From the NCBI GenBank assembly GCA_910585335.1, contig CAJUCU010000010.1, positions 1-5,320 on the forward strand: DNA of 5,320 nt, given 5' to 3'. The DNA comes from an uncultured Bacilli bacterium. Its GTDB lineage: Bacteria; Bacillota_I; Bacilli_A; RF39; UBA660. This document shows, piece by piece, positions 1-5,320 of this stretch. The notes beneath the pieces are model-generated. The model was not told where the DNA came from. It did no database searches and saw only the letters and a list, made by a program, of their open reading frames with translations. The position numbers were made by a program, and so were the translations under genes. The number at the start of each line of letters is the position of its first letter. Position 1 is the stretch's first letter.

Positions 1-20
1 ATCAATAAAAAAGTACCTAA

Positions 21-40
21 ATTATTTCCCGGGAAATAAT
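21..40. promoter_or_regulatory. Noc-binding site (NBS), copy 1
   Basis: This is a perfect 20-bp palindrome whose 14-bp core, ATTTCCCGGGAAAT (24-37), equals the published Bacillus subtilis Noc-binding consensus. Noc is the nucleoid-occlusion paralogue of ParB; it spreads from such sites, binds the membrane and blocks Z-ring assembly over the chromosome. The same 20-mer occurs exactly at 807-826. The match to the core is seen directly; that this organism has a Noc protein is inferred, since no noc gene is in the window. Confidence 0.85.
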
Positions 41-154
41 CCTCGAACAAATAAGTTTCCACATTTATTAAATAATGAATCTATATATTATATTATTCAA
101 TAATATTAAAGTATCAGTTCAGTATTATATATTAACAGAATCAACTACTCCATA

Positions 155-170
155 TGTTTCACGTGAAACA
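155..170. promoter_or_regulatory. parS: parS centromere site for ParB/Spo0J
   Basis: TGTTTCACGTGAAACA is a perfect 16-bp palindrome and an exact match to the B. subtilis parS consensus (TGTTNCACGTGAAACA). The symmetry extends to 20 bp (153-172). ParB loads here as a CTP-dependent clamp and spreads, recruiting SMC and working with ParA/Soj in origin segregation. Such sites cluster near the replication origin, so this one supports an origin-proximal location. It sits in the gene-free stretch just past the tadA terminator, with its centre about 132 bp from that of the first Noc site. Confidence 0.93.
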
Positions 171-176
171 TAACAT

Positions 177-218
177 AAAAACAGCGGTAATTACTCATAA
201 GTAATTACCGCTGTTTTT
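177..218 (-). terminator. Rho-independent terminator of tadA, probably bidirectional
   Basis: Two 19-base arms (177-195 and 200-218) are perfectly complementary around a 4-base loop (196-199). Each arm ends in a run of five A/T at the base, so transcripts from either strand would form a GC-containing stem followed by a U-tract. On the minus strand it ends tadA transcription, and the tadA TAA stop (207-205) lies inside the ascending arm. On the plus strand it would equally stop a transcript arriving from the 1-176 side. No gene is seen on that side, so the bidirectional use is inferred from symmetry. Confidence 0.92.
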
Positions 219-663
219 CTCGTTTCTTCTTAAAGAAAGCAGTTAACAATAACGTTATTTCACTTTGTAAAAAACCACCATATAACTCCACAGGCGGATT
301 TGTATTACTCTTCCTAGAGATCATATTAATAATATCACTATTAATAGAATCTTTATTTTCCACACCATAATAAACCTTACTTATTCTCGCTTGTTGAATC
401 GCACTCATACACATTGGACAAGGCTCCAAAGTAACATATAATTCACAATCCAACAATCTCCAATTCCCTAACACACGATTTGCTTCTTCAATAGCAATAA
501 TCTCAGCATGTCTAGTAACAATGTTGCTAGTGTTTTTTTGATTAAATCCACAAGCAATAACCTCTTGATCTTTTACTATTACAACTCCGATTGGAACTTC
601 ATCTAAATTTAAAGCTTTCTTAGCCTCTTCAATAGCTAGCCTCATATATTCTTCATTATACAT
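205..663 (-). CDS. tadA: TadA-family zinc-dependent adenosine deaminase (probable tRNA A34 deaminase)
   Basis: This 152-residue protein belongs to the cytidine/deoxycytidylate deaminase fold. TadA converts the wobble adenosine 34 of tRNA-Arg(ACG) to inosine in the cytosol, and is normally essential. Visible signature: VPIG at 23-26, Asn41 (substrate contact), HAE at 52-54 with His52 as zinc ligand and Glu54 as proton shuttle, GNWRL at 66-70, and PCPMC at 81-85 with Cys82 and Cys85 as zinc ligands. The length is typical. A Shine-Dalgarno GGAG (677-674) lies 10 bases before the ATG. The gene follows the SRP RNA closely with no terminator between, so it is probably read from the SRP promoter. 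The C-terminal half is unusual: after YYG (98-100) the usual K-x-G-x-x-GSL loop of TadA is absent, replaced by a Ser/Asn/Ile-rich stretch (102-118). It could therefore be a TadA paralogue with altered substrate use, but the synteny with SRP RNA near the origin favours tadA itself. Confidence 0.82.
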   Translation of the reverse strand: MYNEEYMRLAIEEAKKALNLDEVPIGVVIVKDQEVIACGFNQKNTSNIVTRHAEIIAIEEANRVLGNWRLLDCELYVTLEPCPMCMSAIQQARISKVYYGVENKDSINSDIINMISRKSNTNPPVELYGGFLQSEITLLLTAFFKKKREKQR

Positions 664-685
664 AAAAATTCAACTCCAAATAAAA

Positions 686-760
686 TGATGCACATGAGTA
701 AAATTTGTTAAGGCTGCTATTTTCCAATCCTGACCTGTTTCCAACATACCCATTGCATCA
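686..760 (-). ncRNA. ffs: Small signal recognition particle RNA (4.5S / scRNA type)
   Basis: This is the RNA scaffold of the bacterial SRP, which with Ffh targets nascent membrane proteins to FtsY. The diagnostic tip is present: GGTCAGG (735-729), then AUU, a GGAA tetraloop (725-722), AAU, and AGCAGCC (718-712), giving the symmetric loop bound by the Ffh M domain. Below it, UGUU (746-743) pairs with AACA (709-706), AUGGGUA (753-747) with UACUCAU (700-694), and UGAUGCA (760-754) with UGCAUCA (692-686), closing a rod of about 75 nt. That resembles the small, Alu-less SRP RNA of E. coli and Mollicutes rather than the roughly 270-nt B. subtilis form. A promoter fits upstream, with position 759 at the expected start. 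There is no separate terminator: the closing stem is followed only by a short U-rich run and then the tadA Shine-Dalgarno. The exact ends are estimated from the closing stem. Confidence 0.93.
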
Positions 761-765
761 AAACC

Positions 766-794
766 ATTGTAGTATAAATACAAAAAAAATGCAA
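766..794 (-). promoter_or_regulatory. Sigma-A-like promoter of the SRP RNA (and probably tadA)
   Basis: TTGCAT (794-789) and TACAAT (771-766, 5 of 6 matches to the -10 consensus) are separated by 17 bases. Six bases then lead to G759, the first G of the SRP RNA closing helix, which is an ideal start-site distance. The -35 is weak (3 of 6). The region above the -35 is AT-rich and ends 10 bp away at the second Noc palindrome. A shifted alternative (TTGTTG 797-792 with TATACT 776-771) has a poor 15-base spacer. Confidence 0.65.
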
Positions 795-803
795 CAATTA
801 ACG

Positions 804-829
804 AAAATTATTTCCCGGGAAATAATTTT
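804..829. promoter_or_regulatory. Noc-binding site (NBS), copy 2
   Basis: This is a perfect 26-bp palindrome; its core ATTTCCCGGGAAAT lies at 810-823 and matches the B. subtilis Noc consensus exactly. Its central 20 bp (807-826) are identical to the first copy at 21-40, with centres 786 bp apart. It sits 10 bp upstream of the SRP RNA -35 element, so bound Noc could contact or occlude polymerase as well as mark the nucleoid. The lack of a loop makes it a protein site rather than a terminator. Confidence 0.87.
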
Positions 830-860
830 AACAAAATATATCAACAATTTGATTTGAGAG

Positions 861-891
861 AAAAATATTTGTCCACAGCTAGAGATGTGAC
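861..891 (-). terminator. Possible weak terminator after gyrA
   Basis: On the minus strand, GTCACA (891-886) can pair with TGTGGAC (877-871) with one bulged G and an 8-base loop. It is followed by an A/U-rich run ending in five U (865-861). The stem is short and AT-biased, so this is a candidate only. It is the sole hairpin-plus-U-run seen between the gyrA stop and the SRP RNA promoter. Confidence 0.3.
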
Positions 892-920
892 GAAGAGATT
901 TTATCAACAAAAAAGAGAAA

Positions 921-2321
921 CTATTCTGTTTCTACTTTTTCTTCATTACCGTCAGGATTCACTTCCGCTTCGTCTTTTTCTTTATCCACAATCGTTACTG
1001 TTGCAACTTTCTGATTATCTTTTAAATGAATTAAACGAACTCCTTGAGTTGCTCTCTTCAATGTTGAAACTTGCTCTAATGGCATTCTCATTACAATACC
1101 ATTATCACTAACAATAATCAAATCCTGCTCTTTATTAGTATCCACACAATTTAATGCAGCCATACTTCCATTCTTTTCAGTAATATTAAGTGCTTTAACA
1201 CCCTTACTACCTCTATGAGTAAGACGATACTCGTTAATTTCAGTTTGCTTTCCATAGCCCTTTTCAGTAACAATCAATATCAAACGCTCAGGTGTAACAA
1301 CTTCTGCACCAACAATATGACTACCATCTAAATCCATACCTCTAACACCAGAAGTACTACGTCCCATTACTCTAACCTCTTTTTCATTAAAGCGAACCAT
1401 TCGTCCATTGCTAGCACCTAAAACAATCTCGTTTTCACCATTTGTCTTAGAAACACCTATTAATTCATCATCATCCTTTAAAATAATAGCAATTTTTCCA
1501 CCTTTTCGAATGTTATCAAACTCTTCCATCGCCGTTCTCTTTACTAATCCATTACGCGTTGCAAATAATAAGTAACTATTTTCTTCTTTTTCCACATCCC
1601 CTGCAACCGTAACTATCGAACTAATGTTTTCATCTTTATCTAAAGACAACAAGTTAATAACAGGAAGTCCTTTTGATTGTCTATTAAATTCAGGAATCTC
1701 ATAACCCTTCAATCGATATACGCGACCCTTATTTGAGAAGAATAAAATGTAATCATGCGTCTTCATATTGATTAAATGCTTAACAAAATCCTCCTCATTG
1801 GTTGCCATACCTTTGACACCAACACCTCCACGGTTTTGTGCACGATAAGTATCCGATTTTAATCTCTTAACATAGCCTTTATTGGTTAATGTAACAATAA
1901 TATCTTCAACTGGAATTAAAGACTCATCTTCTATATATTCGATTGCAGTCATATCAATATTAGTACGACGTTCATCACCATATTTATTCTTAATTTCAGT
2001 CATTTCATCTTTAATAATTTGTAAGATCTTCTCTTCACTAGCTAAAATAGCCTTCAATTCCTCAATCTCAGCAAGTAAAGCAGCAAGTTCATTCTCGATT
2101 TTATCTCTTTCTAAGCCAGTTAAACGTCTTAACTTCATTTCCAAAATTGCTTGAGACTGTGCCTCTGACAATTGGTAATTACTCATAAGACCATTCATAG
2201 CCTCTTCATCACTTTTAGAAGCCTTAATTAAAGCAATAATTGCATCAATATGATCAAGTGCAATCTTTAATCCCTCTAAACTTCGTTCTACGAATAATAA
2301 TTGCTTTTTGATAATCCACAT
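921..2321 (-). pseudogene. gyrA: DNA gyrase subunit A, C-terminal part (out of frame with its N-terminal part)
   Basis: This frame holds the second half of GyrA: the end of the coiled-coil arm and C-gate ([12 protein letters not shown] begins at 2279), the QAILEMKLRRLTGLE helix, and the six-bladed beta-pinwheel that wraps DNA. The GyrA box QNRGGVGVKG lies at 1838-1809. Degenerate blade repeats follow (RQSKGLPV, IRKGGKIA, RSTSGVRG, HRGSKGVK, KRATQGVR), then an acidic tail ending at the TAG stop. The box identifies gyrase rather than topoisomerase IV ParC. The first 14 codons from the ATG at 2321 are out-of-frame reading of the N-terminal part and do not look like GyrA; true homology starts at 2279. 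An AAAGGA lies upstream of that ATG but about 14 bases away, a poor spacing. With about 11 lost residues added, both parts sum to about 824 residues, the normal GyrA length, so everything else is intact. The remaining coding sequence has no further stops, which suggests a very recent lesion or an artefact. Confidence 0.9.
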
Positions 2322-3360
2322 ATTTAGATATAATATCCTTTAATCCTAAAGTTTTAGGAACTCCTTGATCAAGCATAAGGAATATAATACCAAAGTTATT
2401 TTGAAAAGCCGTATGTTTATATAAATTATTTAATACAACCTGAGGATTGGCATCCTTTTTCAAAGTAATAGTAATTTTAATACCATCTTTTAAGTCTGTA
2501 TGATAATCAGCGATTCCATCAATTACCTTATTATGAACTAAATCTGCTACTTTATTCTTTAAATCCAAAGTATTAATCCCATATGGAACCTCATCAATAA
2601 TAATATAATGCTTTCCTTTTTCTTCCTCAATTCGAGCCTTACTACGAATTGTAATACTACCTCTACCAGTCTCATAAGCCTTTTTAATTCCGCTATTACC
2701 AAGGATAGTAGCACCAGTTGGAAAATCTGGTCCTTTAATGTATTGCATCAATCCATCTACATCAATATCAGGATTATCAATATAAGCAATACAGCCATCA
2801 ATCACTTCTCCCAAGTTATGAGGTGGAATATTGGTTGCCATACCAACTGCAATACCCATTGTACCATTGACCAAAATGTTAGGAAAACGTGATGGTAGAA
2901 CTGTAGGTTCCTTCGTAGTTTCATCAAAGTTTGGCGCAAAATCAACTGTATTTTTGTTGATATTTCTAAGAAGTTCCAATGAAATCTTAGAAAGACGGGA
3001 CTCTGTGTAACGCATAGCAGCAGCACCATAACCTTCAATATTACCAAAGTTACCATGTCCATCTACAAGCATATAACGATAAGAAAAGTCCTGAGCCATA
3101 CGAACCATCGCCTCATAGATACTAGAATCACCATGTGGATGGTAATTACCCATAACTTCTCCGACCGTTTTTGCACTCTTTTTATGAGGTTTATCAGGTG
3201 TATAGCCAGATTCATACATCGAATATAAAATTCTACGATGAACAGGCTTTAATCCATCTCTCAAATCTGGTAAAGCACGAGCAACAATAACACTCATTGA
3301 ATATTCCAAAAAGGAATTTCGTATTTCATTTACAATATTATTTTTTTCTAATCGATCCAT
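2254..3360 (-). pseudogene. gyrA: DNA gyrase subunit A, N-terminal breakage-reunion part, truncated by frameshift
   Basis: GyrA forms the A2B2 gyrase with GyrB, cutting and resealing DNA to introduce negative supercoils. This part carries the winged-helix and tower domains. Visible are [16 protein letters not shown] (30-45), the quinolone-determining stretch [10 protein letters not shown] (74-83), and the catalytic Tyr118 within AAAMRYTE. Ser79 and Glu83, equivalent to E. coli Ser83 and Asp87, are the usual quinolone-susceptible Firmicutes residues. The reading follows family sequence to RRTKF (357-361), then adds seven unrelated residues and a TGA stop (2256-2254), so 368 residues are made instead of about 820. 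The start is secure: ATG after AGGAGG (3374-3369), which overlaps the gyrB TAG stop, with 12 bp between the genes. Such spacing implies translational coupling for balanced subunits. Truncated here, the protein lacks the C-gate dimer interface and the wrapping domain and should not make a working gyrase. Confidence 0.93.
2278..2280 (-). other. gyrA: gyrA frame-disruption junction (about 35 bp missing)
   Basis: The N-terminal frame reads RRTKF with Phe361 at 2280-2278; the C-terminal frame resumes with Leu-Glu-Gly from 2279. In E. coli and B. subtilis GyrA, 11 residues (pattern ELRKA..RAHI) separate these two points. Taking the same spacing here, 35 bp have been lost, leaving a net +1 phase relation. 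The junction TTTA fits both the Phe codon on one side and the (AT)T TTA before Leu on the other, so a short T-rich microhomology is plausible. The deleted sequence is inferred from homologues, not seen. Confidence 0.85.
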
Positions 3361-3368
3361 CTACCTTA

Positions 3369-3375
3369 CCTCCTA
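3369..3375 (-). promoter_or_regulatory. gyrA ribosome-binding site overlapping the gyrB stop codon
   Basis: On the minus strand the gyrB TAG stop (3375-3373) runs directly into AGGAGG (3374-3369), followed by 8 bases to the gyrA ATG. Ribosomes ending gyrB are thus placed at the gyrA start. This fixes the gyrA start and supports a gyrBA operon with coupled translation. Confidence 0.88.
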
Positions 3376-5289
3376 AACATCCAAGTTCTCAACATATACA
3401 GCATTTTCTTCAATGAAATTACGACGTGGCTCCACTTCTTCACCCATAAGTTTAGAAAAGGTTTCATCCGCAAGCATTGCATCATCTACTGTAATCTGTC
3501 TTAACACTCTTTTTTCAATATCCATTGTTGTCTCATTCAACTCTTCAGCATCCATCTCTCCCAAACCTTTCATACGAGCAATCTCATATTTTGTATTAGG
3601 AGCAAGTGTTGCTAAATATTCATCTCTCTCCTGCTCATTTAGCACGTATTTAATCGTTTTTCCGTGTTTTATGACGAATAATGGCGGTTGAGCAGCATAT
3701 ACATGTCCTGCCTCCACAATCGGCCTAAAAAAGCGGTAAAATAGCGTTAAAAGAAGTACACGAATATGAGAACCATCTACATCGGCATCGGTCATGATTA
3801 TAATTTTGTGATAACGTAATTTATTTAAGTCAAAATCGTCCCCTATTCCAGTACCAAATGCTGTAATAATCGTACGAATCTCTTCATTTGATAAAGCTCT
3901 ATCTAGTCTTGCCTTCTCAACATTTAAAATCTTTCCACGAAGAGGTAAAATTGCTTGTGTAATACTATTTCTTCCCTTAATAGCAGAACCACCAGCGGAA
4001 TCTCCCTCGACTAAGAATATTTCACTCTCACTAGCATCCTTACTCTTACAATCAGATAACTTACCATAAAAATTCGTGATATCTAAGTCACCTTTTCTTC
4101 TAGTAAGCTCACGTGCCTTTTTAGCAGCAACACGAGCACGAGATGCAGTCATTCCTTTTTCTACAATGATTTTAGCCTCATCTGGATGTTCCATCAAGAA
4201 ACGTTCAAATGCAGCAGAGAAAATCTTATCAGCAACTCCTCTAACTTCAGCATTACCAAGTTTTGTCTTCGTTTGTCCTTCAAATTGAGGATTAGGATGC
4301 TTAATAGAAATAATCATAGTAAGACCTTCTCGAACATCATCTCCAGTCAAAGAATCATCATTATTCTTTAACATATTATTACTAACAGCATACTTATTCA
4401 AAATTCTAGTTAAAGCACGTCTAACACCATCTTCATGCGTTCCACCTTCAGGTGTCGTAATATTATTAACAAAAGAATAAATACTAGAATTATATGTTTC
4501 ATTATATTGAAGAGCAACCTCTAAAGAAATATCTTTATCTACTCCCTCCACATCAATAATAGTATCATGAATTGAATGTTTAGAAGCATTTAACATCGTA
4601 ACATACTCTTTTAATCCACCTTCATAATAGAATGAATCTTTCTTATCTACTTCCCTTTCATCATATAAAGAAATACGAAGTCCTTTATTTAAGAAAGCAA
4701 GTTCACGAAGTCTTGTTTTCAATATTTCATAATCATATACTGTAGTCTCTGTGAATATTTCAGGATCTGGTTTAAATACAACAGTAGTTCCCGTTCTCTC
4801 CTTCGAACATTCCTCAATCACAGTTAATTGTCCCTCAGGATGTCCTCCATTACTATACTTTTGAAAATAAACATTTCCATCTTTATAAACACGTACTTCA
4901 AGCCAACTACTCAAAGCATTAACAACACTAGCACCAACACCATGAAGTCCACCAGAGACTTTATATCCGCCTCCTCCAAACTTACCACCAGCGTGAAGTA
5001 CTGTATATACAGTTTCTACTGTACTTTTTCCAGTTTTTGGATGAATATCAACGGGAATACCACGTCCATCATCTTTTACTGTAATTGTATTTTCACTTCC
5101 CACTATTACCTCAATATGAGAACAATAACCTGCAAGCGCTTCATCAATTGCATTATCTACGATTTCCCATACTAAATGGTGAAGTCCACGAGAACTTGTT
5201 GTTCCAATATACATACCTGGACGCTTACGAACAGCTTCTAATCCTTCTAGGACCTGTATCGCAGACGAATCATACTTTTTTTCTTCCAT
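3373..5289 (-). CDS. gyrB: DNA gyrase subunit B
   Basis: This complete 638-residue protein is the ATPase subunit of gyrase. The GHKL ATPase domain shows Glu42 (catalytic base) and Asn46 in [17 protein letters not shown] at 73-79, and the ATP lid GGLHGVG at 113-119; numbering coincides with E. coli over this part. The transducer domain has [12 protein letters not shown] (335-346) with Lys341 reaching the ATP phosphate. The TOPRIM domain has EGDSAGG with Glu428, [12 protein letters not shown] (449-460), and DADVDG with Asp501, Asp503 and Asp505 for Mg2+. The C-terminal GyrA-binding tail ends in [11 protein letters not shown]. The length is typical of Gram-positive GyrB, without the E. coli insertion. 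The start at 5289 gives the normal N-terminus, but its Shine-Dalgarno is weak (AGTAGG, 8 bases from the ATG). Position 136, an Arg that contacts coumarin drugs in E. coli, is Lys here. GyrB rather than ParE is indicated by the adjacent gyrA with a GyrA box. Any promoter lies outside the window, and the 30 bases upstream show only possible codons of a preceding gene. Confidence 0.97.
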   Translation of the reverse strand: MEEKKYDSSAIQVLEGLEAVRKRPGMYIGTTSSRGLHHLVWEIVDNAIDEALAGYCSHIEVIVGSENTITVKDDGRGIPVDIHPKTGKSTVETVYTVLHAGGKFGGGGYKVSGGLHGVGASVVNALSSWLEVRVYKDGNVYFQKYSNGGHPEGQLTVIEECSKERTGTTVVFKPDPEIFTETTVYDYEILKTRLRELAFLNKGLRISLYDEREVDKKDSFYYEGGLKEYVTMLNASKHSIHDTIIDVEGVDKDISLEVALQYNETYNSSIYSFVNNITTPEGGTHEDGVRRALTRILNKYAVSNNMLKNNDDSLTGDDVREGLTMIISIKHPNPQFEGQTKTKLGNAEVRGVADKIFSAAFERFLMEHPDEAKIIVEKGMTASRARVAAKKARELTRRKGDLDITNFYGKLSDCKSKDASESEIFLVEGDSAGGSAIKGRNSITQAILPLRGKILNVEKARLDRALSNEEIRTIITAFGTGIGDDFDLNKLRYHKIIIMTDADVDGSHIRVLLLTLFYRFFRPIVEAGHVYAAQPPLFVIKHGKTIKYVLNEQERDEYLATLAPNTKYEIARMKGLGEMDAEELNETTMDIEKRVLRQITVDDAMLADETFSKLMGEEVEPRRNFIEENAVYVENLDV

Positions 5290-5320
5290 TTTCCTAACCT
5301 ACTTTCTACTTATATTTCCA

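Noticed and set aside
90..106. A/T inverted repeat with 8-base arms
   Set aside because: It is made only of A/T apart from the centre base, has no room for a real loop, and is expected by chance in such AT-rich DNA.
1..176. A gene or promoter in the stretch beyond the tadA terminator
   Set aside because: No open frame with a start and ribosome-binding site was found. Promoter-like hexamers occur but are poor and indistinguishable from AT-rich background.
2254..2256. TGA read as Trp (Mollicute code) to explain the gyrA interruption
   Set aside because: Reading through this TGA stays in the wrong frame, and the homology resumes in another frame upstream of it. Trp is encoded by TGG elsewhere in the window.
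2254..2321. Insertion sequence, intron or intein as the cause of the gyrA break
   Set aside because: Sequence is missing at the junction, not added, and no repeats or mobile-element motifs flank it.
2802..3062. A second minus-strand frame inside the gyrA N-terminal part
   Set aside because: It overlaps the conserved GyrA breakage-reunion coding frame completely and its translation resembles no protein family.
921..5289. The pair being parE/parC (topoisomerase IV) rather than gyrB/gyrA
   Set aside because: A GyrA box and six pinwheel blades are present in the A subunit, and the B subunit has gyrase-type TOPRIM and tail motifs.
854..5297. Several open frames of 60-115 codons on the plus strand opposite gyrB and gyrA
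   Set aside because: They lie antisense to strongly conserved coding sequence, have no recognisable domains, lack good ribosome-binding sites, and show the low-complexity composition expected of reverse-strand shadows.
1..5320. CRISPR array, tRNA gene or prophage element
   Set aside because: No regularly spaced repeats, cloverleaf sequences or phage-type genes were seen; the only exact long repeat found is the NBS 20-mer.

Overview
This window is a low-GC segment of a Firmicutes chromosome, probably from the origin-proximal region of a member of the Bacilli or Erysipelotrichia. Three things point there: the AT-rich sequence with Bacillus-type GyrB and GyrA, a perfect ParB/Spo0J parS palindrome, and two perfect Noc-binding palindromes. 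The lineage is inferred from gene content and motif style, not from a database search. Trp is encoded by TGG where checked, so nothing suggests a Mollicute-type code.

Everything recognisable is transcribed from the minus strand, so the biological order runs from high to low coordinates. gyrB (5289-3373) is intact. gyrA starts 12 bp later with a Shine-Dalgarno that overlaps the gyrB stop codon. gyrA is broken: residues 1-361 are in one frame (3360-2278) and the rest of the protein resumes in another frame from 2279 to 921. About 11 conserved residues (about 35 bp) are missing at the junction. All other domains are present, including the catalytic tyrosine, coiled coil, GyrA box and six-bladed CTD. 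This is either a recent inactivating deletion, an assembly artefact, or less likely a real split or recoded subunit.

The 257-bp gap between gyrA and tadA holds a Noc-binding palindrome (804-829), a sigma-A-like promoter and a small SRP RNA gene (about 760-686). The SRP RNA has the canonical SRP54/Ffh-binding tip. It has no terminator of its own and ends only a few bases before the Shine-Dalgarno of tadA (663-205), so the RNA and the mRNA are probably co-transcribed. tadA encodes a zinc-dependent tRNA adenosine deaminase-family protein with an unusual C-terminal half. Its stop codon lies inside a perfect 19-bp terminator stem.

Past the terminator (1-176) there is no gene, only the parS site (155-170) and a second Noc site (21-40). 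The main interest of the window is therefore its combination of elements: a frame-disrupted essential gyrase gene, chromosome-organisation sites (parS plus paired NBS) bracketing tadA and the SRP RNA gene, and the SRP RNA used as a tadA leader.
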